Translations under genes and position numbers: made by a program | Assembly: GCA_018343915.1 (NCBI GenBank) | Contig: JABRWF010000002.1 | Location: forward strand, 2,232,001 to 2,296,000 | Origin: Agroathelia rolfsii | Lineage: Eukaryota; Basidiomycota; Agaricomycetes; Amylocorticiales; Amylocorticiaceae | Reading direction: 5' to 3' | Length of the DNA stretch: 64,000 nt | Notes under the pieces: model-generated | Told to the model about the DNA's origin: nothing | What the model saw: the letters and a program-made list of their open reading frames with translations, nothing else | The model's database searches: none | Shown here: positions 52,391-63,848 of the stretch, in pieces | Numbering within the stretch: the stretch's first letter is position 1 | Layout of the letters: each line of letters opens with the position of its first letter

Positions 52391-52494
52391 CGCTGACAGC
52401 AGGATTTGAACCTACGCGGAATAATTCCAAGTGATATTGTGCAGTCAAGAACTGCGATTCAAATCACTCGCCTTAACGACTCGGCCATATCAGC
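52391..52494 (-). tRNA. tRNA-Ser (anticodon UGA), with 22-nt intron
   Basis: Read on the minus strand from 52494: acceptor GCTGATA pairs with TGTCAGC, followed by discriminator G73 at 52391. D-arm GCC...GGC with loop GAGTCGTTAA, anticodon stem AGTGA/TCACT, loop TT-TGA-A, so anticodon TGA. A 22-nt intron sits after position 37 (52436-52457). The long variable arm forms GGAAT/ATTCC, and the T-arm is GTAGG-TTCAAAT-CCTGC. Long variable arm plus G73 are the serine identity elements. Mature length is 82 nt before CCA. Decodes UCA. Confidence 0.95.
52436..52457 (-). other. tRNA-Ser intron
   Basis: 22-nt insertion between nucleotides 37 and 38 of the anticodon loop, the standard place for eukaryotic tRNA introns cut by the Sen endonuclease. 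It contains GCAGT and ACTGC, which pair to form an extended hairpin (GCAGTTCTTGACTGC). Confidence 0.85.
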
Positions 52495-52661
52495 TTGCCA
52501 GAAAGTAAAAACTATATATATAATAATAGACACCCGTCTAAACATACTAAGTCGTGAGACTCGGACATCTTCTCTTGAACTGCTTCATTGATACTACTCA
52601 GGCTGGCACGTCACTTCCTTACTGCTGCATATGTTAATCTCGCATTGAAACTTGGCCCATC

Positions 52662-53351
52662 ATGGAATCACTTATTCCATTCACGACATCCGGCTCCCTA
52701 GTCGATTGTGTAGACAGTACGTCTACCCATCGTCATTCGACTCCTCGCTAAGCCGTTCTGGCCTTCGTTGTTGCTCTCTGCCACTCCTTCTAATGTCAAC
52801 AAATGAACATTCAATTTCTTCTCGTCTAACACCGTTGGGTCTTCTCGTTATGGATGGTTAGGAAAGATGCTTGTTGTCCTTCGGGATGGCAGAAAGCTGC
52901 AGGGGGTCTTGCGATCGTACGATCAATTTGGTGAGAAATATTACGTTGATATTCATACCTAGAAAGTTAGGGCCTGATGGTGCAGAATAGCCAATCTAGT
53001 GTTAGAAGACACAACAGAGCGTATATATCATGGAAATATTTATGCCGAAAGCTTCCATGGGGTTTTCTTGATTCGAGGAGAAAATGTTGTATTACTGGGT
53101 GAAATTGTACGGGATTTTTTTTTTTTGTTATCTCTCATTTCTCTACTGATCTAAACCTTTTAACGTGACTCATCTAATAGGATCTGGATCTGGAAGACGA
53201 TGTTCCATTAAAGCCATGCGATTTTGAAGTGCTTCACCCTTATCATCAAAACGATATAGAAGAGAAAAAAAGGAAGGAGGATTTCAAAGCTAACATCTTG
53301 TTCGAGCAGAAAGGGTTCTGCAAAGAAGGCGGAGAAGGCGATGGTTATTGA
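52662..53351 (+). CDS. LSM1: U6 snRNA-associated Sm-like protein LSm1
   Basis: Four exons (52662-52716, 52862-52930, 52991-53106, 53181-53351) sum to 411 nt, giving 136 aa, the usual LSm1 size. Starts MESLIPFTTSGSLVDCVDRK. The Sm1 motif is in MLVVLRDGRKLQGVLRSYDQ and FANLVLEDTTERI, and Sm2 in FLIRGENVVLLGEIDLD with the RNA-contacting Arg-Gly-Glu-Asn. The C-terminal extension (EEKKRKEDFKANILFEQKGF) is typical for LSm1 and lies over the ring. LSm1-7 binds oligoadenylated mRNA 3' ends and activates decapping in P-bodies. Confidence 0.96.
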
Positions 53352-53755
53352 TATCTATATTTTGGCAGCCCTTTTCAGCTACACGACGGACATGTTTCTC
53401 TTATGTTCCTAAATCTCATAATATTGAGCGGATCCATGATTCATCCGCCAATGATTGGGACTTCGTGACCGAACGACTACGATTGCCTTCAATATATGGT
53501 GAAATTATCCCACGAGAGCTGCCTAACTAAAATCAAGACTCAATTATATTGTGCGATTTACTCTGAGATTCTCTGTAGGAAGACTTAGAGAAGGCCCTTA
53601 AGCTCATGAGAAAAGGCTAGTGCGCATACATTTTGAACCACTCCATTACACAATCTCAGAAACGCAAAGGTCAGGTCATAATATTACAATGTCACAATGT
53701 TATTACAAATTTCAACCTCTCCCCTTCAAAAAAAGCCCCAAATCCTACGATTAAT
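53352..53755. other. Convergent 3' intergenic, LSM1 / monooxygenase A
   Basis: 404 bp between two stop codons. The 60-codon open frame 53348-53530 overlaps the LSM1 3' end and is not supported. Presumed 3' UTRs; nothing else. Confidence 0.55.
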
Positions 53756-55964
53756 TCACAGGCGACTCTTTGGCGTGTGTTGTAGACTTTCATCAGCGAC
53801 GAGGCCAAGTAGACGTGCCTGAATCTGTAAACCCTGAAAACATTGAAGTCAACGAGGATGCTTTTATAGAAATCAAAGAGACCCGATTCTGTGCGTCATA
53901 TATACTTACCAATTGCTTCGATAATGCCCGGCCCATGGCAAAGTCACCTCCTGCGAACCATACCTACGCAGGATTAATCAAGATTAACGCCAACATGTAG
54001 ATAAGGGTTTTGACGCACTCCTGGTAGGCCAGACGGTCTGTATAAGTTTACTTCATCCTCCTTGTCAACTTGAAGCTTGCTTAATCTCGAAATAACATCT
54101 TGTCCAAATATCGGCTTCAAATCTTCACGAGAGCTGTGATATCCGGTCCTTTTCCCGGCGTTAGCAAAGCATAACATGAAAAACTACATGTTCTTACGCG
54201 TATATCACGACATCCACTTCGAGCTTACTTCCATCAGTGAAGACAACGCCATCTGGTAGGAATCGAACCAGCTCTACGCCATTTCTGATCTTAACTTTCC
54301 CAGAGTCAATGAGGTCGGCAATGCCGACGTCAATCCCTAGAGACTTGATGAGTAAGTGACCTCCTTCAATAAATTTATAAATCTTACAAAACCCTATCAG
54401 TCAGGAGAACTCATCAGTGAATGTCAAGAATAAGAAACCGATGGACGGACCTCCCCATCTCTCAAAAATTAATAGATGCTGCCCGCTTCCGTCCCTTCCT
54501 TGATTTAGTCTTACGCCTTTGTTGATGAGTTTTCTATGTAGATCCTCATCTTTCTTCTCCCTTTCTTCCCTGTCTTCAATAGCCCATTGCCTCTGCAACC
54601 CGATTGGATACGCTTGGTATTTGAAATCGGATACCTCCAGATCCTCCCCCTCCGGAAAAGCCACAGCCATTGCTTCAGCGAGTGTCTTTGCCGAGATCGT
54701 GCATGTAGATGATCGCTGGAGTAAAGTCACTTGCTGGGCACTCCGCATCACGCAGTCCTGTGCAATATCTGCGCCCGTATTGCCGGCACCGACGACGAGG
54801 ACTCGCTTGCCCTTGTAATATTTCCCACCTTTGAATTTCGAGGCGTGTAAGACGGATCCGGTGAACAGGGATTCGTCTTTGACAACAGGAATACGCGGGG
54901 AGCCTAGGACGCCAGTAGCCACGATGATGTGAGCAGGGCGAAGAACAACGTCCTTACCGTCGCGATTGACGGTAAGTTCCCATCGTTTTGTCTCGCCATC
55001 GAAAGTCGGCTTTATGGAAGATTTGATTGTGGTGTTATTCCAAACAATGAGATCCTGCGATTTAGGAAACTGTTCGAGCCAGTCTGCCACTTTATCCCTG
55101 GGCGTAAATATCGGCCAGGTTCTTGGGTATGGCTGGAAAAGCACTGAAGTGTTTAGGGGAAATAAGCAACAGGGGGGACGAAGTGATAGACAACCCTTAC
55201 TACTATGGTGGGTGCGTGGTGTGTGCAAGGCAAGTGTAGGATATCTGCTCCGCCACTGATCGCCCACACGGGGAAGTTTGTCGATGATAATCGTAGGTAT
55301 GTTCATATTCTTGAGCCTTGCCCCCATATTGAGTCCCGTTTGGCCAGCGCCGACTATGATAATAATGTAGCATTGAAGATATCACATATACATTCAACAT
55401 ACCTATGAGCACATATGGATCCGCCTCAATCTTGCTTTTCCTTTCATCCCATACCTCCTCCCATGATAATGTATGCCCCTCGTAGACGCCACTCTCTGGA
55501 GGGCTGGGTGGATTTCCTTTGATTTCCTCCATCCGCATAAAGACGAAAATTGCCTTCCAGTTGCTCTCCGTTTCATGTTTCTTCAATAATGCGAATGCCT
55601 TTCCATAGAAAGCTGGTGCTTCGAAAGTAAAGGCAAAACCTACTGCAGTGCCACCAATCTTTCCACTCAGTGGAATAAATTCAGGTGCGAGACCTTTGGT
55701 GGTCCTGTCCAACTGAACATTGGATATGCACGCTTTTGCAAGGGTCGATTGGGCCGAAGATGCAAGATATTCTCGGATGAGAGCATGGCCATGCAGTGAA
55801 CGACTTGTCCAAGAGAAGACGAGCGAATCTTTTAGCCAGCCGTCGGGTTGAAATGCGCCCACGACATCGTCAACGGCACCATTGGATAATGCCCTAGAGA
55901 ACGATAGCAACCAGTTGTCGGCAATAGACGCCGCGGCGTCAATATCCAAGCGTTGACTCATCAT
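53756..55964 (-). CDS. NTF2-like/flavin-dependent monooxygenase fusion, copy A (intact)
   Basis: Starts MMSQRLDIDAAASIADNWLL. An N-terminal domain of about 180 residues (DDVVGAFQPDGWLKDSLVFS, WTSRSLHGHALIREYLASSA) looks like a SnoaL/NTF2-like fold. Then the FAD Rossmann motif VGAGQTGLNMGARLKNMNIP, GDQWRSRYPTLALHTPRTHH, and the NADPH-binding VLVVGAGNTGADIAQDCVMR. The FMO fingerprint FxGxxxHxxxF is FTGSVLHASKF. Then ERWGG|F, a 6-nt microexon (54388-54393), and VGIADLIDSGKVKIRNG. C-terminal FAGGDFAMGRALSKQLGLQI, ending HTPKSRL. The last three residues SRL match a peroxisomal PTS1. By family it oxygenates small nucleophilic or carbonyl compounds using NADPH and O2. A second, broken copy lies 1.4 kb upstream on the same strand. 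Confidence 0.9.
54388..54393 (-). other. 6-nt microexon in monooxygenase copy A
   Basis: GGTTTT flanked by CTGATAG before and GTAAGAT after. It joins ...TGG GGA G to GG ATT GAC and restores RWGGFWIDVG, the expected family sequence. Copy B has the same microexon. Confidence 0.75.
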
Positions 55965-57371
55965 TGTCCGCTATTGTAGGAGAAATATCGGTGCTGAGGC
56001 GAGAATAACCATCCATATTGATTAGAGACATGGCTTTTATACAAGGTACTATGGATAAACCATTCATCACAGGTATGCTACATTCTGACATAACGTGATG
56101 GACCTGTACGCCTAGACATTGGTAGCTTCGAGTATAACCCCGCTTGATGATGCGGAAGAGCATGCAATACTCGCCTTACTGATAACGCGAGGTCATTGGA
56201 TACCATTGAGCGCTTGAGTTTTGATCCATGACTCGGAAATGATTTCGAACACAGGCGGTCCTCCCAAAGTATATTCTTAATGTGTTCGGTCCATGAATGC
56301 GTGAGCGCTGTACCCGTTGCTTGCGGGCCATGATAGAATGCCATAAAATCGTTATCTATTGCAAGCTTCAGAAACCTGCGCCTTTTGTCTTTATCCTGTC
56401 ATCTGACTGATCAAGGGCACTCCCACAGGATGAGTAATTGCTAATTATAGGTTCTGGGAACTGTCGCGTCAGATACTTGATTTCCTTACCGGTGACCAAG
56501 CTTGTTAAATTGAAGGATGGACCGGGCACCTTGATACTAGTAAGGAAATATTAATACCACTGAAATTATAATGTCCAATATTTCAATATAGTCCCCATAC
56601 CATCGCCTCAGAAAATATGCCACCTGAATTCTTTGGTTTCAGAATGCAATCGGTAGTGAATTTGCTGAGTCTAGGATTTGAGCTCGAAAATGAAGAATGT
56701 ATCATTATCTATGTGGGTATAAAGTTATTATCATGAAAGGTTTAGCCTAATCCCATTTCTCAGGCTTCAGCACTCGTTTAGTTTCAGCTGACGAGTCTGA
56801 GCAGCAGTCAAGGCAAAACCAGAAGCATACTCGTGACCTAGCACTGGCACTGACAAGATGTAGTAAGCGGAAATTGGGGTAACTTTATTACCACGTAAAG
56901 TGGTTTACGTTTAGGAGTTCTTAGTCATAGACTTACGACGGGAGTAACACCATCTTAGTTTTACTTACAGGCATGCGGTACTGGTGCTATGAGCAAACTC
57001 AAAGCTCGACCCGAACGTCTCCTCCCTCTAGATTAGTAAGTTTGCTCCAATGAAGCTGGTATGTTAGTGTATACCTGATGGATTTGCATAGTTAAATGTT
57101 GGACACACGCGCATAAGAATAGTAGCTTAATGCAGATCCCCAAACAGCTGACTTTGTGAAGCAATTCCACATATATATAGCCCCAGCAAAGGTTTCTTGC
57201 TTGTCGTGTCATGTATGTTTATGTTTAGCATTTGATTGAATAAATAGCAATTAGCGCTCTGTGCGCTAATTCACTCGTATCATTCGTCTCCCGTATGTCC
57301 CAGTGATTCCTATTAGTGTTACAAATCAAAACTACAAAGCCCGATTAAACCCATTAAACACGTCAATTGAT
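55965..57371. other. Intergenic between the two monooxygenase copies
   Basis: 1.4 kb. The first part is the copy A promoter. The 88-codon open frame at 56078-56344 shows no domain. Several CATCGCCTC/CCATTT-like AT-rich parts, no repeat or mobile element recognised. Confidence 0.5.
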
Positions 57372-58038
57372 TCAAAGATAACTTCTTCTGGTGTGCTGCG
57401 CAGGCGCTAGAGATTCTTCCGAAATAAGACCAAGTTGACGGGCCTGTATTTGTAAGGCCTGAAAATAAACAGTCAAGGTCAAAGAAACTACAAATAAATT
57501 CCGTAATAAGCTTACAAGTTGCTTTGAGAGCGCCCGACCAAGCGCGAAGTCCCCTCCTGCAAACCATAGCTATTTACGAGAAGCAAACGTAATGAATACG
57601 TTAGACGCAAAAAAAGCACGAAAAATAAAACAAGCGAAACCAACTCACCCCAGGTTGACCTGATGGTTTGAACATTCCAACTTCGTCTTCTTCATTCAGT
57701 TCCAGTTTGTTCGTTCTTGCCATGACGTCTTCTCCGAACACAAGCCTCAGATCATCACGAGAGCTATGATAACCCGTACTAATTTTGTTCAAAAGAAAGT
57801 CAGCATCGTGAGTAAAAAAAATGGATTGTAGCTCTCTTACGCATATATCACGACATCTGCCGTAAGTTTATTTCCGTTAGTGAATATTACGCCGTCAGGG
57901 ACAAAACGCTCCAACTCGACGCCATTTACGACCTTGACACTTCCCGAGTCGATGAGTTCACCAATACCGACATCAACCCCTATAATACTCATTACTGATG
58001 TCGATCACCATAAGCCGGGTATTTAGAAATGATCTTAC

Positions 58039-58044
58039 AGAAAC
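58039..58044 (-). other. 6-nt microexon in monooxygenase copy B
   Basis: GTTTCT between ATCCAG and GTAAGATC. With ...GGA G before and GG GTT GAT after it restores RWGGFWVDVG, as in copy A. Confidence 0.72.
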
Positions 58045-58482
58045 CTGGATAAAACTCAGTAAATGTGGGTATTGGATGTCAGTAAACCAAAACGAACCTC
58101 CCCATCTTTCGTAAACCAATAAATGCTGACCGCTCCCATCCATGCCTTGATTTAATTTAACGCCTTTGTCGACGAGCTTCTTGAATAGGTCACCGTCTTT
58201 CTCCTCTCTCTTTTCTCGGTCTTCGATACCCCATTGCCTTTGTAATCCGATCGGATATGCTTGGTACTTGAAATCCGATACCTCGGTATCTTCCCCCTCG
58301 GGAAATATAATATCCATCGCTTCCGTGACGCTCTGTATGGAAATAGTACACGTTGAAGAACGCTGAAGAATAGTGACTTCCTGAGCGCCGTGCGTTACGC
58401 AATCCTGCGCGATGTCCGCACCCGTGTTACCGGCACCAACTACGAGCACTCGTTTGCCTTTGAAAGGCTCTGCACCGTGGAA

Positions 58483-58485
58483 CTA
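58483..58485 (-). other. In-frame TAG stop in copy B
   Basis: Minus strand reads GCA TCC TAG TTC CAC at this place; copy A reads GCC TCG AAA TTC AAA. Two or more changes in the codon separate AAA from TAG. Confidence 0.9.
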
Positions 58486-59627
58486 GGATGCATGGAAAGC
58501 CGATCCCATGAACAGGGGCTTGTCTCTGACAGCGGGAACACGTGGGGAGCCTAATACACCAGTGGCTACAACGATATGGGCAGGGTGGAGAACGACCTCT
58601 TTTCCGTCCCGAGTGACAGCAAGGTTCCATCGCCTGGACTTTGTGTCATACACTGGTTTTATAGAAGATTCTAGCGTAGTATTTGTCCAAACAACTAGGT
58701 CCAGTACTTTTGGGAATTGCTCAAGCCAATCTGCCACCTTATCTGTTGGTGTGAAGATTGGCCAAGTTTTTGGGTATGGCTGGAAAAGCACTAGAGAAAG
58801 AAGGTTAAGCTAAATGTTCGAGACACATAACCTGAGAGTACATACTACTATGGTGAGTACGGGGTGTGTGCAATGCAAGCGTAGGGTACCGGATTCGCCA
58901 TTGATCTCCGACGCGAGGGTGTCTGTCGATGATAAGCGTAGGTATATTCAAGTTCTTGAACCTTGCGCCCAAGTTGAGCCCATTCTGTCCAGCGCCAACT
59001 ATACAAACGATTAGACATAAAATCAACGTTCGTATGCATTCTCAAGACATTACTTATAAGCACGTAGGGTTCTGTCTCGATCCGTCTTTTCCTTTCTGCC
59101 CATACATCCCTCCAGGCTAATGTATGTCCTCCGTAGACACCGCTCTCAGGGCCGCAGGGCGGATATCCTTTGATCTCATCCATCTGCATGAAGACAAAAA
59201 CTGCCTTCCAATGACTTTCTGCCTCATTCTTTCTTAGGAGTGCATACGCCCTTCCAAGAAAGTTGGGCGCCTCGAATGAAAATGCAAAGCCAACACCTTT
59301 GCCACCGATCTTCCCGCCCAGCGGAACGAACTGTGGCGTCAGTCCCCTTGTAGCTGTGTTCAATCGCACATTATCCAAATGTGCATCCACAAGAGTTGTC
59401 TGGGCAGAAGAAGCAAGGTAATCTCTGATGAAAATATAGCCATGCAAAGAGCGTGGAGTCCACGAAAATATAAGTGAGTCTCTTAGCCAGCCATCGGGGT
59501 GGAAACAGGTAACAGCCTCGTCCACAGCACCAGAACATAAGGCTGCAGAAAATGGAGATAACCATGTTTTAGCGATTTGAACCGCACCATTATCATCGTA
59601 AGAGGCTATTTGCTGCTGGCTAGTCAT

Positions 59628-62600
59628 GGTCGTGGTTGTGTAGTGCTGCTAGGACAGTAAAATCTTCAATGATTACTACCTTTATAGGGCAGGCTTGAAG
59701 GGGTTAAAACGTTTATCACATAGAGTTCATCTGACAGCCTGGAAGCGCCTTAAAGTGATGGCATGGTGCCTGCATCTGCCTTGGCCCTTCGAGTTCCCAG
59801 GATTCAGTCCCATGAGTCTACTTGGGAACGGAGATAAGTACAATACCCTGCTGACCATACGTAAATGTTGAGCCCGGGCCCATGATAATACATCTGTAGT
59901 CAATAGGAGGAAAAGATCATGGGACGGTAATGTTATTGTCCTTGTTCCGAGTCATTGCTTTCTTCGTCACAGGTAGTCCAGTGATATACTAAAATAGCTA
60001 TTCATTCTGTGAATGATTTGACTGTCAAAATTGGAGTTATCTGTCATCTGCTCAGGCTGACGGCGCCTGTGAGGCAGTATGCATCTACTGATGTATGAAA
60101 ACGGCCTGCATCCGGGGAAAATATCAATTGAAGGTCCTATCTTCCAATAGTTAATATTCATGGGAATAGTCGCATGAGTGACCGCAGTGGATTGGAGTTT
60201 AGTTAGCCCATGGAGTGCATCGTTTAGTTCTCGTGGTAAGTCACTCGGTCTGGAAAGCTTCCGGCTCCAGTTTCAATCAGCAGTTTAGGCTTATTTGGGA
60301 TATTTAAATTATCCGAGTTCTACTAGGAGTACCATTCAGCTTTTTTTTTTTTTTCATCGACCCTGGCAGGGTGCGAATAATCAAATGGTTAAGATGTCCT
60401 AAATCACTTAGCCTCATATGTAGGCTAAGTGACGGGGGCAAATTTTACAGACCCGGAGTTTGGGCTTCACAAGCCTGAGGCGAAGTTGGAAGAACAAGCT
60501 TGAACCTGTACTTATTACACAATTAGAATTGATTCAACGCCGATGTCAAGAAAACTGGGAGATGATGATCAACATTAACCACCCCTGAACTAAGCCACGA
60601 ATAAGGATGATTCGTTTTCTATTCCTCAAATACATTGGTGGCTACCTCTTAATAATATCCGCCGGGTATTGATACTGACTATTTTAGAATTACTCATTGT
60701 CAACTACCTGATGTTCCCCTGAAGTTGGTCCAGTCCGGCTAGACCTTATCGGCCTTATCATGCAGTAATCGAGTGGTAGTACTCACCAGCCCACCGCCCA
60801 TTATTCATCCGAAAGCTTTGTTCATCTCCTCTGGAAATTGAGTTTGACTCGTCACAAGCGCCTAAAAGACTAATCCCGCTACCATCAAGATTTGATGCCC
60901 ACGTAAACTCGTAATCTACTGCTGGGAAAGCTGTATGGAAGATCCGTAGGTACTTACCCTAGTATCCGAGTCGTGCATTCGAACGAGATAGACAGTAGGT
61001 TTTCGCGAATAAGACGAAGACGCTAACAAGAATGGAGCGACAGATGCCTCGCTATAATGATCGAACTAACACACTCCAACTTCCGAGGGGTTCTCATACA
61101 CCCAATTACGAGCTATAACACACAAGAAATTTGAATCAAATTCGCATATCCTTACGAAACGATGTCTTCTGGTAAAACTATACTAAATTAATATTACCCT
61201 GAGAGTCAAGACGCGAATACGCTATATGTTTTCTGCTCACTAATAGGCTACTCCAAATCGGACTGGTACATGGTTCAAGTGAGCACTGTTCAGGCGGCCA
61301 GCCCATAAAATATCTAGGCTAATACATAAATCTAGGTGAGCACAGCGAGCGTCTGAGTCTACCTACGGGTGACTAATCAGGATATATCACGTACTTATAT
61401 CCTTTACCCACGAGATTAATAGTACATACCCAAGATCTCTTATCGAACATTATGCATAATCAACTGCGTTGCATCCTGACTGCTTTAGTCCGCCCTGATA
61501 TATCCACAATAGAGGACAGCCCCATCCTTAATGACTGGTAACCCCCCGGTAATATTTGAACTCTGGCTATTTGGATTGATTTTTAATCATATTATTTGAC
61601 TTAGATGTTCGACAGTTATATGTGAGCATGATCAGCACTGGCTTAGCACACTGACGTGTATCCGAGAATAGTCGCTCAGCTGCCATATTGAGCTTCCAGC
61701 CTGATCAGCCACTGATGCAGCTCTAGGATAACAAGAGAATACAAAATCATTGTATCAGTTGATTAGGCGTGCCGGAACAAACTGATGGTGTATCCAAAGC
61801 TCAACATTCATCATCGTCATTGATTCATCAGGTTATATGGAAGTACTTATCACTATTACCATGGTGGCACGGAAGTTGATTGGATACGTATGGTGCCCTA
61901 ATCATCAACTCCACTCGAACATCTGCTAATAATCATCATATGTCTGATACTGCTAAAGCTTGTCAGTCTCGGCCTCAACCCAAGTAGCGTTGTCCAAGCG
62001 GCATCGCAATTTGAAACTTAGGCAGGCATAATGCGCTGGTTACAATGCGCCAGCAGTCAACGTAGTCAGTAACCACAAAGGACCTGGAATTAATTATTTG
62101 CCAGTGGAACGCCGGAGTGTCTAAGAGCCTCGCTTCTTTGTCATTCAGTTGCGGCGTGCCTGTCGATTTTATACTATCGACCACGCACGATTGTATTCAA
62201 AGCCCTGCCAGTAACCCTACCTGTTCAAGCTAAGTACTCAAAGCTCCAATCCAACTTGCGGCCAACCTGAATTCCACGATTTGTCAACATGTAAAGCTGA
62301 TCATGAACCGCCCGGAGTCCCCAGACGCGAAGCACTGGCAATCGTGCCACGGATTAATATCGACGATTAATAGTATGTAGCGCGCGCTTCTATGGTAAAA
62401 AACATCACATTAAACTTTGGGGGAAACAAAAGGCCCGAATCACTTCCGTTCCGTGCCGTCGCGCAGTTCTCCGAGTCAGTGCTACTGAACTTTGAAGACC
62501 CAAATGGGCCAAACTGCATTATAAACCTCAGTGTGAAACGCTGATCAAGTAACTGGGCCAAGGCTAATCAAGCTCCGCAAAACACTCAAGCCATGAGTAC

Positions 62601-63848
62601 AGTCAGCAAATTACTTTTAATAGTGATACATTGAACTTGAGTAATATGGTGGCGGCATCCAAATCGACACCGGCACTCAGGCTGACACCGGTTCGCTCCG
62701 AATCCAGCCTGAAGACTAGCGCTGGTAGCCTGAAGATGACAGCAAGGATGGCCGAGGAGAAATCGCTCAACTTATGTATGACGATGATAACTCCCAGGTT
62801 TTCCGCGGTGGCCATGGGTATACATCGTCATCGTTTCGGCTCGCCCCCTTCTCAACCCCACTGGTAGGGCGGCCCGACCACAGCGATTACTGCTATGACA
62901 GCCATAAGATCATCATCTGTGCCAGTTAACGCATGGATCATGTGCTGATTCCATGATTTAACAATATTTAATTCAATTTTTTATATAAACATGATGCATA
63001 CCACCTATGTGTACATATAGATCGTCATATGGGTTTCATGGCTCTATCATATCGACAATAATTAAATAAGCGGATAACCTGATGTTGTTATCCTCGGCAT
63101 ATGCATCACTGCGTACTGTTAAGACCAGTGATGTTTGTGGCTCTAGCATAGCATGTCCTCATACCACCACTACCATCATCATTACCCTACTGCAACCAAG
63201 TTGCGGCGAGGGGAGTTTCAGCTGCTAAAAAGAAACAGCCTCCATGACAACAATGAGCGTTCCTAGAGAGAGAAGTGTCCGGGTTTGGGAGATGGATACG
63301 AGACGTTGGCTGGTTGGTCGTAAAAGGTCATTTCATTAATAAAAGTCGTGAAAAGTCGTCGAGTCGTAAAAATGTACGTGGATGCCTTGTGTATGGAGAG
63401 CGTCCGGCAGGTCGTGACAAAAGATGGACGAGGCATTGATAGGAGATGATGGGGGGGGATGTTGATGGGGAAGGGGGAGAAGACCACGTTGGAAAAAAAA
63501 AAAAAAGGGTAGGTGGATGTGAATGTGGATGGCGAATTCGAAGAAAAAAAAATAGAAAAAGGCAATAAAGGCTACGCGGGTGTATGAATCAATGATCGAT
63601 GAAGAAGCCGCCGTGCGAGAGTCGATATTAAAAGGTTGCTGCTCTAGATAGGTTGCTAAAAAGAGAAAAAGGGATGGTGAAGGCTGTATAAACATATTAA
63701 AAATGCGAAAGAATCGGGAAGAGGCGAAGAAAAGAAGGGAATAATGGTAATACAGAAATGGTATAAAAATGTGGATGGGACCAGCCTGTTGTAGAATTGC
63801 GAAGTGAAGCGTGGACGAGAGATGTCTGATTGTGCGGGTATAGATGAA
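59628..63848. other. 4.2-kb gene-poor region
   Basis: No open frame above 100 codons with coding character on either strand, no recognised repeats of transposon proteins, and stop codons are frequent in all frames. The first 200 bp hold the copy B promoter. Contains a T-run (60340-60354), a perfect 11-bp inverted repeat at 60404-60432, G/C-poor blocks, and at 63260-63750 a purine-rich stretch with A14 (63495-63508) and G10 runs that may be the 3' flank of the gene at the right edge. Confidence 0.5.
60404..60432. repeat. Perfect 11-bp inverted repeat
   Basis: TCACTTAGCCT and AGGCTAAGTGA around the 7-base loop CATATGT. Could fold into a stable hairpin. It is preceded by TGGTTAAGATGTCC, which faintly recalls a tRNA D-arm, but no complete cloverleaf can be drawn. 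Confidence 0.7.

Larger units (their letters stand above)
52118..52661. promoter_or_regulatory. Divergent region, thiolase / LSM1, with embedded tRNA
   Basis: 544 bp between two diverging starts, with a tRNA-Ser gene on the minus strand in its centre. The remaining 270 bp on the thiolase side and 170 bp on the LSM1 side must hold both promoters. Confidence 0.6.
57372..59627 (-). pseudogene. NTF2-like/flavin-dependent monooxygenase fusion, copy B (premature stop)
   Basis: A paralogue of copy A with the same domain order and exon layout. Starts MTSQQQIASYDDNGAVQIAK. Present are the NTF2-like N-terminal part (CFHPDGWLRDSLIFSWTPRS), VGAGQNGLNLGARFKNLNIP, GVLGSPRVPAVRDKPLFMG, VLVVGAGNTGADIAQDCVTH, KYQAYPIGLQRQWG and FAGGDFALGRALSKQL. 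An in-frame TAG at 58483-58485 breaks the FMO fingerprint: FMGSAFHAS-stop-F, where copy A has Lys. Downstream sequence is otherwise collinear and open. No intron in copy A lies there, so splicing is unlikely to remove the stop. Product could be a truncated protein of about 330 residues, or the stop may be a young mutation or a sequencing error. Ends HTRRSYL, without PTS1. Confidence 0.85.

Noticed and set aside
56078..56344. 88-codon open frame between the monooxygenase copies
   Set aside because: No domain, no plausible exon partners, and length expected by chance.
60340..60480. Possible tRNA (TGGTTAAGATGTCC followed by a hairpin)
   Set aside because: No matching acceptor stem or T-loop GTTCRANNC can be placed; only a strong hairpin remains.
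63263..63695. Phe/Pro/Ser-rich open frames on the minus strand
   Set aside because: They arise from purine-rich low-complexity DNA (A and G runs) and lack protein-like composition.
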